64,000 nt of DNA, from the NCBI GenBank assembly GCA_946800325.1, contig OX326959.1, forward strand, positions 5,414,501 through 5,478,500, in the 5' to 3' direction. Under the pieces are notes generated by a model. It saw nothing but the letters and a program-made list of their open reading frames with translations, did no database searches and was not told the origin of the DNA. Source of the DNA: Luzula sylvatica. Lineage: Eukaryota; Streptophyta; Magnoliopsida; Poales; Juncaceae. Of the stretch, positions 1 to 12,565 are shown piece by piece. A program made the translations under genes and the position numbers. Position 1 is the first letter of the stretch. Every line of letters starts with the position of its first letter.

Positions 1-336
1 GGTTCATTCTCTCGCTCAGGATTTTCAATTGTTACGAAAATAACAACTATTTTCTCATCTTTGTACATACTTAGCATCGAAAGAAAATTGTCATTTGAAT
101 CGAGTCGAATGAACACTTGTTGCTTAGCATATTTATCCACAAAATATAAAGCTCGATTGCTCTTCGATGGAGGCAGATTTTGCACATCTTCCGTCAAATT
201 TCTGAAATTATAGGAGCACGTGTCCGCAAGTATAGTTTTTTGTTTAGGAAAACAATATTTTTTCCAAGACGAATTCTTGACTTCCTTGAAGTATCCACCG
301 TACTTTATCGTAAATTTATAATTAGAAAAATCATGC
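1..336 (-). pseudogene. MULE (MuDR-like) transposase, N-terminal part, cut by window edge
   Basis: The minus strand reads open from a splice acceptor (TTTTAG before 336) to the window edge, about 110 residues. The reading includes KYGGYFKEVKNSSWKKYCF and later FIRLDSNDNFLSMLSMYKDE. A glycine-rich substrate-like start followed by a DSNDNFLSML motif is, as I recall, typical of the N-terminal region of plant Mutator-like transposases. The catalytic domain and zinc knuckle would lie left of the window. No ATG is visible in this exon, so it is an internal exon. Whether the whole gene is intact cannot be judged; it is entered as pseudogene only because it is partial. Identification is by motif memory, not by a search. 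Confidence 0.6.
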
Positions 337-719
337 CTAAAACAAAAATGAACAACGAATTCAGAAACTATATAATTCTATTATGTAGATAGGATATATA
401 ATTCTATAGAATTCAGAAACTATATAATTCAGAAACATACTCAATATCGGGGGATTCGATCATATTCTCCCATCTAGGTTTGTCGAATTCATTCACAATT
501 TGTTCCATGTCCGAATCCATTCACAATTTGATTGCAATCTACAAATACCAGAGAGATTGTTAGATCGAATCACAATAAAATCACAACGAAGCTTACGAGA
601 GTGAAGGAATTAATTTGTTCCATGAAGAAAGATATCACCAGTGAAGGAAGAAAATAACCAGAGTGAAGGAATTAATAGATCGAATCTCAATATCTATGAA
701 GAAGCTTACGAGAGTGAAG

Positions 720-905
720 GAAGGTACCACCAGTACTCGCTCGCCACTGACTCGCCAAAGAAGGAAGAATCGCCAGTGAATCACCAGAGAAGGTACTCGC
801 CAGTACTCGCCACTCGGTGAAGATAAATCGCCACGCCACTACGCCAGTACTCGCTCGCTCGCTAATACTCGCTCGCTCGCCAATACTTGCTCGCCAAGAA
901 TCGCC
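720..905. repeat. Degenerate CTCGC/TCGCCAGT low-complexity tract
   Basis: Short units such as TACTCGCTCGC and TCGCCAGTGAA recur about ten times. Just upstream, GAGTGAAGGAA recurs four times (600-722). No open frame crosses the tract. It lies in the presumed untranslated part of the Mutator-like element. Confidence 0.6.
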
Positions 906-1284
906 AGTGAAAATGAATCGCTAGGGAGAAAGCTGCAAGATGAAGATGAAGAGTAATTTGTTAATGGATTTGGGTAATTTGTTAATGGGTTTGGGACAAA
1001 ATACAATTAATGGATTGAGGGTATAATTTTGTTAATGGATTTGGGTAATTTGTAATTGTGATGTTTACAAAAAGGGTATTTTAGTCCATAATTCTGAAAT
1101 ATATAAGTTAATTAATTTAATTTAATGTTAATTTTAAGATTTGGATAAATTTGATATTTGTAGATCTTAGTAAGGATAAATTAGACATTAATTATATTTA
1201 GTAGGGATAAATATGATATTATGAATTTAAGAGGGACAAATATGTAATTGATGAGTTTAGTAGGGATATAGGAGAATTTTTCCC

Positions 1285-2727
1285 TATATTATAAGAATAA
1301 ACATCCATTTTAGGCTAATAAATAAAAAGAGAGAAAAGCAAACAAAAACGGTAGAGGGTCTTAATCAAAAAACAAAGAAAGTGGGTGATGACTGATGGCA
1401 GGTTGACTGTTAAATGCCCAATTGTATCAATTTATGACACAAAATCAATGGCCTTGATTAAATATTTTTATTTTATTTTATTTCATATCATGATCATGAT
1501 CATGTTTTATTTTTTGGATGTTATAACTAAATTACAATGTTGGATGCAAAAATAAACTTAAAAATAAGCTTACAATGTAAATGCAATTATGCAGTCTTAG
1601 TGCTCTTCCTCGTTTTCAACATGCTTGTTTCTCTACCTAATTAATATCTTATACATTTTATATACGCGTAACATTAAATGATATATTGACCTACAAAATA
1701 ACATAGAGTAAACTTGTTGCATGATAAATTATAGTGACTTGTGAGATTAGTTAGTTAAAAAAAGTTAAGGGTGGTTAGTTTTGTTGGTAAAAATTAGGTT
1801 GAGAACAAAGGAATAATTGTAGTGAGTGGGATTTTCATGCATTATATTATCAAGCAAATATTTCAAGATAAAGCCCTAAATTATACAAAATTGCGGTGAT
1901 ATTACTTAGTATCCTCTCAGTTTATTTTTATAATGACTTCATTAATATCATGAAATTGCTTATCTCTTACTAATGTAGGTCCTGTTTGCAATTTTGAATA
2001 ATATAGGGACCTTTCTGCAATGATCAGTACATGACAAAATGGGAGCTCAACCATTAATTCCACTTTTCTGAATTCTCACGTCAATAAAACCAAGTGGATT
2101 TTGTATTTTTATGCACTTCACACAAAACCCTTTTTATGTTTTTTCCTTTGGATAGAAGGTACATACAAAAACTTTTTTGGATTTTTATGTAACTTTGCTA
2201 CACAAGTTTATCTCTATCTATTCTTGATATCTTTTTATTTTGCCTACGGGCTATAATATCAAAAAAAATAAAAAAAATAAAAAAAATAAGATATCTTTTT
2301 ATTTTATAGTGAAACTGTGAAAGTAGTTTATTTTCGTAACTGCTGAATTGAAGTGCAATAAAATTGTAGAAAAAATTATTTATAATTTCTCGTCCATTGA
2401 AGAAAATATTAGTTCATGTGAAAATTGAAAAGAAGAATTAATTTAGTAGGTACCCCCCCTTACACACACACTCACCACAATACCCACGACGAGGTGGAAA
2501 AATAAATTGATTAACATTAATAATTGCCTCAATTAAATGTTAATTGACACGTTCACTTAACACGTCAATAATTTATAATATATTAATATTAATAAATATT
2601 AATTGACGTGTCAACTCAATTGTTAATATAGTCAATTAATAATAATAATCAACTAACTTAATTATCTATCACCAACTCTTTAAATCGTCAAATTGGTGTT
2701 TCAGGGGCTGCATATATAGCCCCCTTA
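1285..2727. other. Intergenic, no gene seen
   Basis: AT-rich sequence without a coding frame. It holds a short palindrome around ATCATGATCATGAT (1487-1504), short A/T runs near 2260-2300, and an imperfect inverted repeat around 2545-2640 built on TTGACACGT/ACGTGTCAA. Confidence 0.6.
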
Positions 2728-3290
2728 AAATTCTTATTTTATATTATATTATATTAATATGTTTTATATTATATTATATTATATTTTATTTTATGTTATA
2801 TTATATTATATTTTATGTTTTGTATTATATTATATTATATTATATTTTATCATATTATGATCATATTATGTTATATTATGATCATATTATGATCATATTG
2901 TATTATATTATATTATGTTATATTATATTTTGTTAATATATTATACCATATTATTATTATATCATATTATATTATATTATATTATATTATATTATATTAC
3001 ATTGTATCATGTTGTATAAATTATATTATATTATATCATATTATATTATATTATATCATATTATATTATATTATATTATATTATATTATATTATATTATA
3101 TTTTGTTAATATATTATACCATATTATTATTATATCATATTATATTATATTATATTATATTATATTATATTACATTATATTATATTATATTATATTATAT
3201 TACGTTATAGTATTATTATATTATATTTATATTGTATAAATTGAATTATATTATATTATTATATTATTATATTAGTTTATATTATAACTA
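2728..3290. repeat. AT-rich microsatellite (TATAT)n
   Basis: About 560 bases are almost entirely A and T in runs of TATAT with scattered TATTTTAT and ATCATATTATGATCAT interruptions. One roughly 100-base segment (GTTAATATATTATACCATAT onward) occurs twice, near 2931 and 3104, so part of the array grew by segment duplication as well as slippage. A 76-codon frame here is Tyr/Ile/Leu only and is not a gene. Confidence 0.95.
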
Positions 3291-3502
3291 TGTAATATAA
3301 TTCTTTTTATTTTGCTATTTTGTAATATTATTATGTCATTATTAATATATATAATTTGAATAAATAATTATGACCATGAAATACATGGATTGCTCTCTCC
3401 TTGTATTTTGAAATACTATTTTTTTTGTATTTCACTATCCATGGACCATGGGCTATAGAGGATGAAATACATTACACCTAAAAATCAAACTCGTATATTC
3501 TT

Positions 3503-3686
3503 AAACACTAATGTTAGGCACCTACATTTCGCACCTAGATTTTATCTAGAAGAATACGTGGCAAATTACAATGGATCCATGTCAAATTTTTAAATGGAAA
3601 ATACATTCTAGAAATTTCAAATTTAATTGTCACGTATACTTCTAGGTGCAAATCTAGATAAAAATTATAGGTGTCTATCATTGTTG
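3503..3686. mobile_element. Small foldback MITE-like element
   Basis: The left part (TTAGGCACCT ... GCACCTAGATTTTATCTAGA ... ACGTGG) pairs with the right part (GTCACGTATACTTCTAGGTG ... CTAGATAAAAATTATAGGTG) in inverted orientation over most of 185 bases. No target duplication was found, so the class is unknown. Confidence 0.55.
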
Positions 3687-5094
3687 TATTTTTAAATAAT
3701 ATCACACACATATATTTTTATTTTTAAAAAATATAATTAATTTTCAACAAGAAGACCATTTTGGCGACATATTGTCGACCTTAATTAATTTCAAAATACA
3801 TACCTTAAACCTTGAACTTAAAACTATACTTTAAAACTTTATTGCAAATTCATTAAGAAAATATACTTAAACTTTACTAAGGTTATTGAAAAATAATCCT
3901 TGACAAGGGTTTATTCGTAAATAATTTACATCCGACTTTACACACAAATTTCTTGTTTTCAATAACATTGCATTTTCATTTTCAAAAAAATAACCTTGCA
4001 TTTTCTCGTAGCGCAAATTCTTTATTACGGACGTATTTGTAAATATAATTTTTATTTTATTTTATATGCAAATCCTCATGGTCAATTTAATAAAATAGAC
4101 CCTTTAATTTCTTTAATTTGCAGTTAATACACAATAACTCGTTAATACCAACAACTTAACTTCTATAATTAATACTTCATATTTTAATACATGCCAATAC
4201 CAAAACATAAAAAAATAGAAATTCTTTAATAGGTTTAGTAACCTGAACAGGTTATAAATATTTTTAATAAACTTTATTGAAAATAAATATAATCCAAAAT
4301 CTTTGTTATAAATATTTTATTTCCAAAATCGATTATAGTTGCCAACGGCAGCCCATACTATCCCCTACAACTTAATATTTCATAAATCCAGATTTGCTAA
4401 CCCGGTTTTCGATTCTGAATTTTTAAATCTCAGATTTGAAATAACTAGTAAACCGAGAAATCTAATCCGAGTTAAGAATCCTGGATTTTGAAAACATTAA
4501 AAAACCGGGAATGACATTCTCGTCTTCTTCACGGAATGTGAACGGGAATCGAATCGTTCATGGCGCCGAAACTTCGAAAGTAGTTTAGTTTTTTTCATAA
4601 ATGTTGTTGTATTGAATCTATTGATAATTGAAGTGCAATAAAACGGAAAGAAGTAATAAATATTAAGAAAGATGAGATAATCGAAAACAAAGCAATAAAA
4701 TGGAAAGAAGTAACAAACAAATTGGTACATTCATGGTAACAAATTGATTGAATTCATTTACAGATGTGGAAATTATTACACGATTACGAATGAACGAAAT
4801 CAATAAATTCATTTCATCATGGGTCCAATTCCCATGGAATAGTACCCATGATGGGTGATTGTCATGTCCGTTGTCGCATTAGCACTTCTAATCTTAAGCC
4901 GCTTGTCTTCTTCTCTCTGCGCGTTCTTCCACGCCTTATTCTGCTTCTTCTTCTTCTCCTTGTTGCGTTTTAACGTCTCTTTTATCTTCTTCACCAAACT
5001 CCACAAACCCATGATTAAAGGCTGCTTCTTCTTCTTCTTCTTCTTCGCTGGGTTTGTTTGATGAAATGAATTTCCATTGCTCTTCACTATTTAT
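3687..5094. other. Intergenic, mostly featureless; CTT-repeat patch
   Basis: AT-rich until about 4480. A pyrimidine-rich patch with CTT repeats (4940-5045) gives a Lys-rich frame on the minus strand (4809-5087). That frame starts at GTG rather than ATG and is probably low-complexity translation. A 25-base phrase ending in TTCCATTGCTCTTC is duplicated (5071-5084 and 5111-5124). Confidence 0.5.
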
Positions 5095-6618
5095 ATGATG
5101 TTAGCGCCCTTTCCATTGCTCTTCTTCGCTGGGTTTGCTCCCAACGGAAGACGCCCTTTCGACGATACACCCCTTCCCCCCTTCGCCAACACACCCCTTC
5201 GCCAAAACCCTAAACCTAGAAACTTATTGCGCCTTTTTGACGTTTCGCAGGTAATTCCACTTCGTTTTTTTTTTTTAATTTATGTCATATTTTATCCAAA
5301 TCGGAGCCTAAAACTCATGATGTAAATTCAATTTTTAAAATCTATCGACATTTTGCTGCAGATTCATTCAATTTCAAGCAATTTCTTAACTTTTATGATT
5401 AGTGATGTGCTTATGGCGCCCTTGAAATTTTTAAAAACTGATCATGTAAGATTTAGAATCTTCAATTTCAACCCTGGATTAAAATGTGAATAAAGAGTTA
5501 AAAATATATAATTTAGGGTTTAAGGGTTTTAAGATTAAAATTGAAACTGATCATGCCTTGAAATTTTGCCTTCTCAACCAGATCCTCCATTCCAGCTGCT
5601 ATTCATTCTCTCTCGCTACTTTCTCTGCCTAGGATAATGAACAGAATCGAATTATTTTGGTCACGATTTATCACATGATCTATCCAATTATTAAATTCAT
5701 ATTAATCGTCAGTCATTTTTAAACGAGAAACATCGCATTAATTTGAAATTGTATGAATTGCAGGGGAAGGAATGTTTATCTGCGATTTTTTCGCATCAAG
5801 GCTCACTACTCCCGAACAAACTCCTCAAGGAAGAAGAACAGATCAGGTATAAAAATAACCAAATATTTTCGTATAACTAAAAATGCGAGTAAATATTTCA
5901 AAATAAAATATTTTAGGGTTTAGGGTTTAAGATGAAATTTGCATGATTAATGATGTGCTTGTGCCATGAATTTTTCCCATGTCAATCAGATCTTCCATTC
6001 CAGCTATTCATTTTCCCCTATAAATTTGCACGTTTAATTTTTAATAAATTCAAATACTTTTTTTTTAATTTAATGTGATGGTTTGAATTTAGGGTTTCAA
6101 GCACTCATATAGTATCTTTTTTCTAAGGGTATAGATGATATAGTTTTCTAAAGTAGGGGCATATATGATATTTTTTATGTTTCTGTAAGGGTATATTTGA
6201 TATTTTAAAATTTGAACTTTTGTATGAACTTTTGTAAAGGAGGGGCATATTTGATATTTTAAAATTTGCAGGAAATCATCGAGGATTAATACGGCGATGG
6301 CGACGAGCGGACTAACGAGGTTGTTGATAGAGAGACTCGACCATCGAGATGTGAATATACTATTTATATGTTTTAATCTGCTTAAATTAATAGGCGAATA
6401 TATATTTTTTCTATTTATAGGGGAATATATATTTTTCTATTTTAATATGCTTAAATTAATCAAGGTACGTATTTTATTTTGTGAATATACTATTTCTATA
6501 TTTATTTGTTAATATACAATTTATATCGGAGAATGATTTGCTGCAGAATTTGATCGAGGAGAGACGAAATGGACAAAGAAATAAGAATGATTTGCTTCAT
6601 ATAAACATTGTTCTGTAA
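5095..6618 (+). CDS. Possible four-exon gene, 129-residue unknown protein
   Basis: Proposed exons: 5095-5250, 5764-5846, 6272-6350, 6547-6618. Each junction has GT...AG borders, the phases fit (318 nt over the first three exons), and the last exon ends in TAA at 6616. The start is the first of two adjacent ATGs (MMLAPFPLLFFAGFAPNGRR). The N-terminus is hydrophobic, then Pro/Arg-rich. Exon 2 reads GKECLSAIFSHQGSLLPNKL and exons 2-3 join through EEEQIRKSSR. AAACCCTAAACCTAG (5208-5222) lies inside exon 1. I do not recognise the family. Introns 1 and 2 share a diverged segment around 'CCATTCCAGCTATTCATT', so part of the locus duplicated. The exon chain could also be fortuitous. Confidence 0.4.
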
Positions 6619-6946
6619 TAAACTTGTTTTTATTTTTGTGTTGCGTTGTGCAGTTTGTTAATTTGATTTGCTTCAAAGCTATTTAAAATTGCACATGATT
6701 ACGTACACACTAATACCGTACATGTATATTGTTTCGAAAATATTATTTATTCATCAAAAGATATAAATTCAACAAAATAAAGAAACGCAATTAAAAAAAG
6801 GATCATTTATACAAAAAACTACTTCTAACAAACCAATCCGCACAACCATAACAAACCTCAAACACCACAAATAATTACAGTAAAAAAATCATTTTACAAA
6901 TTTTCTAACCGTCCCTATCAACAAGGGATCTGAACCAATCAATCAA
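6619..6946. other. Intergenic spacer, 3' flank of EXO70 gene
   Basis: About 330 bases between two convergent genes. AT-rich, no open frame and no repeat seen. It should hold the 3' untranslated regions of both neighbours. Confidence 0.5.
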
Positions 6947-9900
6947 TCACCTCTTCACTTCATTCAACGCCTTTCCTTCGAAAAATTCACCGAGCAATTT
7001 CTCGAGATCCTCTGGATTATACTTCATGTATTTCTGCGGCGCCTTGCTGTTCTCCACTAACGGCCTACATTATCATTTTTATTATTTTTATTTTATTTTT
7101 CATTAATAATAAATTAACACGAATAATAATAAATATTTAAATGTACCCGAATCGTTTGATGAAAGAGCGGTACGCAGGGAGGAGAACTTCGGCCACGGCG
7201 AGTCTCAAAGATTCTCGCAATTCAGGATCCGGTACGGTCCATTGACTCTGTTTCTGGTACAACTCCTCGAATTGCAGATTAAACGCCTTGAATCTACACA
7301 ACATTGTATATCTCTCACAAGGTTATATGCGATATTTCCAACTTTACAAGGGTATATTCGTAAAAAAAACATTACCTGTCTTTAATCGCAGCTCGGGAAG
7401 CTCCGCTGCTTCCTCCTTCACTCCCAACTCCACCTCCTCCTGACGATGTCAAACCTTGCGCCGATAAACTTTGCAAAACCTAAAAAAAAAAAAAATTATT
7501 TTTAATAAAAATAAATAATAATATTATTAAATTTGTATATTACTTTGGTCCAAGCAACACGTCTATATGTATTTGCGTTTTGTTGAACAATTCTTCGGTG
7601 TCTCTGAATCCAATCGTCTCCCAATAAATCCTTCGCCTCCGATCTGAAAATAAATAAATAAATAAGATAAATAAAAAGGGTAAATTTTTAAGAGGGGCAT
7701 AACGGTAAATTTACCTGCGAACAGATCTGACCATATAATGAATATTATTCATGAGGAATAAATACGTCAAAGCTTGATCTTTATACTGCTTCGATTTCGC
7801 CTCCAAATTCGTTTGCAGCGCTTGCAATATCCGCATCGTCACCGCCGCCAATTCCGAATTCGCATTCGAATTCGAATTCAAATTCAATTTCGCCTCCGCC
7901 CCCGTCCCGAACTCCTGGAACAATTGCTTCAACGTAGACTGATAACTACACATTCACAAGGACTAAATAGTAAATACGATATTTTCATTATTTATAGGGG
8001 TAAATATGTAAAATTGACGTACTCGAATAAAAATTTGACGTAGTTGATGACATAGCTAGTGAGAGGATGAACGGTGCCATCCAACACCGTAGTTTTCGTC
8101 GCGTCTTTTTCGACCGCATCTTGAAACTCTTTAAACGTCTCTTGCGCCGTCTGCGCCAGTCCTCTCGTCAGACTCAACGCTGACTCCCTCATCTCCCCGC
8201 ACCCTTTCCCCTCGAATATCCCCTCTATCTACATCCCCTCAAATCCAATTGTTTATTTATTATTATTCAAAGGGTAATTAAATAAAGGCGCAATTTCATG
8301 CGTACCCCTGTAAAACATCATAATTCCACATATACCCCTCAATAATGTGAAATTTCCTTTCAAATATCATGTATACCCCTTCATAACCCTTCAAATATCA
8401 TGATTACCCCTATAAAATTCTTATAATATCACATATACCTCTATCATATCATTTAATAACCATCAACGTCTTTCTCTTTGTAATATGTCAATTACCTATT
8501 TTTTTAAATTATTTTTCTGTGATAATGAATAACTTTTGCTCTAAAATAATATTTAAAACCATAAAAAATCATATATTGTCAAATCTATCTTCTCATAATT
8601 TCTTTCCAAAAATCATTGTTGAAATCAATACTATTATCAAAATTTTAAGTAACTACTCTATTGATACAAGGGTAAGACAAAATATATTTTGAACGAAAAA
8701 TTTAATTTAGGGGTATCCAGATATTTGAAGGATTTTATGGGGGTAATGAAATTTCACGTTTTTGAGGGGTATACATGAAATTATGATGTTTTGCAGGGGT
8801 ACACATGAAATTCTACCATAAATAAAAATGATATGATATAAGATATTTACGTCGGGTTGGAGTTCGCGCATAATTTCGTACATGTCGAGAAGTACGAAGA
8901 GCTTCTCGGGAGATCGTTTGCTTTTCGCGATTGCCTCCCCGAAACTCAAAAGAACGGTTAAACTATTCGAGGTTACTTCTGCAAAACATTCGTCTTTTAG
9001 CGATTCAGCCCCTCCTTGGAATATTCTCTCGCATAGTTGTCTCTCCCCCGCGAATAATAATTTCACGGCGATTCTCATGAAGTGTATCCAATTTCCGATT
9101 TTAGCCTCCAAACTCTCCCATTGCATTTTTTGGACCTCTTCTTTGCTTAGTTTTTCTACGCCTAAATTCTTCAAACTCATTTCTAATGCCGCGGCCCTCG
9201 CATCCCTATAATTAAATTAATAATTTAATAAATTAATTAAAAAATAAATAAATGTGAATAAATTAGTGCCTGTAGAGTTTGAGGCATTGGGCGTGGTGAC
9301 CGGCTTGGACGAGTTGTTGAGCGAGTTTGGAGAGGAGAGGAACGAAACGAGGATCGATTAGTACGGGGGGAGTGTAAACGGCTGTTTCCTGTTTTGTCGG
9401 GTTATCGGATCCATTTATTGACGGGTTTTTACCCGTTTCGGGTGTTTCCGAGTCTGCTGGTCGGAGAGAGCTCGGTAAACAGTCGAATAATCTATCCGGC
9501 TCCACCGGCTTGCTATAAAAATAAAAATAAAATAAATACAAGTATAATTAAAATTGGTGAATTTAATTTTAATTTTTGAGAGGACCTGCGAGAGGTAATT
9601 TGTTTTTGAAATTCAGACTCCATTTTGGAAATGGCTTTGGCGAGAAGGCCGTTGACGTGATTAAGAACGCCTTCGCTACTTTTATAACTTTTATTCGAAC
9701 TGAAAAATCGCGAAACGCTTCGTAATCGATCTACTGCGTCTAAATATCCTTTCAAATCTTCGTTTGGTCCCTTCATTACTATTTTCTCGGCCTAAATTTT
9801 AGAAAATAAAAATAAATTGAAGGAGTTTGATGTTAAAATTGAATGATAAAATGGATAGAGAAGAACCTCATAAGTTCGATCGAACTGGCTGAGGATGACA

Positions 9901-10323
9901 TCAGCTGATCTAAGCGTCTTGTCGATGTTTTCGTGTGCAGTGCGTACTGCGTGAGTCCTTGACTGAATATAGAAGTATATACAATTGATAAAATTAATAG
10001 AATTATAAACAGGTTAATTGTTATTCAGAACTGTACAAGAATCCATGAGCGAAATGACGAGATAGAATTTCATCGTGACAATAATCGTGTTAAATTTCAA
10101 TTTTGCAAGATTTAATCACGGAATTCTTTCAGATAACGTCGAGTAAATCCTTGAAATTACAGAAAAAGAAAAGAAAGTGAACCTGAATTGGGCGCATGGC
10201 GGAATCAAGGGCAGTGAGGCGGCTATCGAAGGAACCGAGTATAGTAACCATCTTCTCCGTATTAACCTTGCTTCTATCAAGTGATTCTCTCAATAAATTC
10301 GCTTTTAGTGTCAGACCCTCCAT
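6947..10323 (-). CDS. EXO70A1-like: Exocyst subunit EXO70, A1-like
   Basis: Eleven exons, in coding order: 10183-10323, 9867-9962, 9586-9791, 9270-9512, 8851-9205, 8019-8228, 7715-7938, 7544-7643, 7376-7479, 7147-7293, 6947-7064. They sum to 1944 nt, a 647-residue protein, close to the usual 630-640 of plant EXO70A1. EXO70 binds phosphoinositides and helps the octameric exocyst tether secretory vesicles to the plasma membrane. Family hallmarks read clearly: ILGSFDSRL near the N-terminus, [131 protein letters not shown], and a basic C-terminus ending NEVKR. The ATG at 10323 is the first in frame; an open extension upstream has only TTG. Intron 4 uses a GC donor (9269-9268). The gene appears intact. 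Confidence 0.95.
8287..8817. mobile_element. Foldback MITE in EXO70 intron 5
   Basis: The left arm begins GGCGCAATTTCATGCGTACC. The right arm is its inverted counterpart (GGGGTACACATGAAATTCTA). Pairing continues for over 100 bases with repeated 'tacccct' phrases on the left and 'aggggta' on the right. Relatives lie at 37819-38165 and, weaker, at 28813-28935. No clean target duplication was found. Confidence 0.65.
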
Positions 10324-10410
10324 TGTTTTTGCGAAAAGAAGCTTCAATTTTGCAAATTACCAAAGACAAAAAGATTGAATCTTCGCTCTGGGTTTGGATC
10401 TACTCTACTA

Positions 10411-10431
10411 GAGAGAGAGAGAGAGAGAGAA
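10411..10431. repeat. (GA)n microsatellite in EXO70 5' leader
   Basis: Ten GA units about 90 bases upstream of the EXO70A1-like start codon. On the coding strand this is a CT tract, common in plant 5' untranslated regions and near transcription starts. Confidence 0.8.
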
Positions 10432-10499
10432 GGTTACTTACTTTGGCAGAGAAGGAAAGTGACAAAGACTGGAGGAGTGTCAGTATAATTTAACTGGAG

Positions 10500-12325
10500 G
10501 GCAAACATTATTTGTAATATTCTTATTCTCCACATGGTATTTTTTTTCTTAAAGCCTTCCATTCGGATCTCCAAACTTTACATAACTAATCTTTTGAAAC
10601 TTGTTAAATATTAATTTTTTATAATTTTCCTTTACTCTATTTTTTTGGGGAATTTTTCCAAAATATCTTAATTTTTTTGGAAATTATAAAAATATTTTAC
10701 TTTTAGATTTCTTCCAAAATTCTCTAGAAAATGAGTTTATTTTACCCTATAAAGTTAAAGTTAATGTTACCCGTCCAATGATAATTATGTTGACACAAAT
10801 AAAATAACCCCTCAATTTATTATTTTAATATTTATTTCACTGAACAGAAAATATTATTTCAAAAAATTAACATAATATTTTGTGTTGTAATTTTAACAAT
10901 ATTTTATAATATATTTGCCAATAAATTGATTTATTTTATACTATTATATCACACAAGAATAATATGATTATATTTATATGATTATTTTATTTTCAAAATA
11001 TATTTTGTACGTGAATTATAATTTTATTTCACGTGAAATTTTTATTTTTTTTGTTATTGTGTTTAATGATTGAATTAATATTTTAATATTTATTTATTTA
11101 TATCAAATATAAAGTATATATTATTTATTTGTGAGTTGTTTTAAAAAAAATAAAGGATTTTTTTGAAGAAAAGATTAATTTTAACTCAATAGGGAAAGTA
11201 TTCAAATTCAACTTATCTTTGAAGAGATGTTTGCTATGCTCATATATGGATATGGATACGGGTATCATATCTGATATGATACAAATAAATACAACGATAC
11301 AATAATTTTCAAAAAAATGAAAAGTCAAAATGTATTGTTGTGTTGTTAATTGAATATTTTATGAGAAAAATGCGTGATATAAAAACTTTTTAGTAGTCAA
11401 AATATTGGGTGTTTTTATATCAGACTAAAATAAAAGATGGAATCAACCGTATTTGAAGCGTGTCATGCTGTATAGGAAACATATACGTTTAAAATTTAAC
11501 CATAAAATAGTCCAACACGCCACACGACGTATCATGTACGTATATGTGTCGTATCGATATCCGATACATATAGGATACATATCCGATCGATCTTTAAAAT
11601 ATTCGCGCAATCACAAGCAATTATGCAATGTTCGCTCTTCCGTCGACTTGATGAAAGACAAAGTCATAGTTAATCAATGTAATTATGGCAGATAATTTTG
11701 AAGAAATCTAAAAATTAAGAGGATGTTCAATATTTTTCAGATCAATTAGGTTTTTCGAGAAATTCTTCAATTTTTGTAAAGTACTAGACTCATGTTTCTT
11801 ACTTACTTCATATATTTTAAATAAAATTTACTTACGAAATTGTCAAAACCTACAAGTTCAAGTTCAAAATTTATAAGATAAGATATGTGAGTTTTTAAAG
11901 TTGATGAGTCCACTCTAATATTAAAAAAAAAAATATTTACAGAAATTATATGAATAAAGAATAAAATAAATCAATGAAATAAATAGTGGTGCAGTAATAA
12001 CGTTATGACGCAAATAGTGAAAAATATATTGAAAACATAATGGTGTTATTATCGTAATATATTTAGCAGTGCTATTCGTCGTTATATAACACAGTAGCGA
12101 AAATCACTAGTAAATCACACTCAAAATGTTACTTGAAAAGTTGGTTAATATATATGCGATTTAGATCTATCTCTTCCTCCCGATCTCGAAAGAAAATATC
12201 AAGTAATGATCGGACCAAACATTTTGTCCTTTTAGATCTCACAATCAACAAAACTTGTCACATTCGTGACGTTCATAAAATTTTGTGGAAATCACCCTTC
12301 TGGAGCACCACTCCAAATTATCATA
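10500..12325. other. Intergenic; weak inverted repeat at 11226-11660
   Basis: AT-rich with no supported gene. Around 11226-11330 and 11520-11600, phrases such as ATGGATATGGATACGGGTAT and GTATCGATATCCGATACATA are inversely related, suggesting an old non-autonomous transposon. Boundaries could not be fixed. The 80-codon frame at 11453-11695 falls in this repeat and is not convincing. Confidence 0.5.
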
Positions 12326-12349
12326 GTGTCGTGTAGTGTAGTGCCAAAA

Positions 12350-12565
12350 CCCTTAAGGGTCCCGCCCGACCCGACCCGCCCGGGATTTTGACCCGCCCGA
12401 CCCGCCCGTTTGGCAAACGGGTTGAAACCCGGCGGGTCAACGGGTACGGGTCCAAGGGCGGGTTTCAACCAATGGTTACCACTAAACCCGTGTAAACCCG
12501 CCCGTTTGGCAAATCCGTCACTGTGCAACCCGACCCGTCCGTGCACTCGCCCGACCCGTCACTGT
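12350..12565. repeat. Left subterminal GC-rich repeats of the hAT element
   Basis: Multiple copies of CCCGCCCGAC, ACCCGCCCGTTTGGCAAA and CGGGTTGAAACCCG-like units in an otherwise AT-rich region. CCCGCCCGTTTGGCAAA occurs twice, about 95 bases apart. The complementary end is at 16000-16200. Probable transposase-binding region, inferred from hAT biology. Confidence 0.75.

Larger units (their letters stand above)
1..1284 (-). mobile_element. Right end of a Mutator-like element
   Basis: The transposase reads toward the left edge. The DNA upstream of it (337-1284) is non-coding and ends in GGAGAATTTTTCCC, whose reverse complement GGGAAAAATTCTCC would be the terminal inverted repeat. The last 150 bases repeat the phrase 'agggataaatatgatatt'. 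The other end and any target duplication lie outside the window, so the boundary is a guess. Confidence 0.45.

Noticed and set aside
4809..5087. Lys-rich 92-codon minus-strand frame
   Set aside because: It starts at GTG and much of it is translation of a CTT/AAG repeat. No family is recognisable.
10324..10347. N-terminal extension of the EXO70A1-like protein
   Set aside because: It would start with TTG. The ATG at 10323 matches the start of the paralogue, and both first exons are 141 nt.
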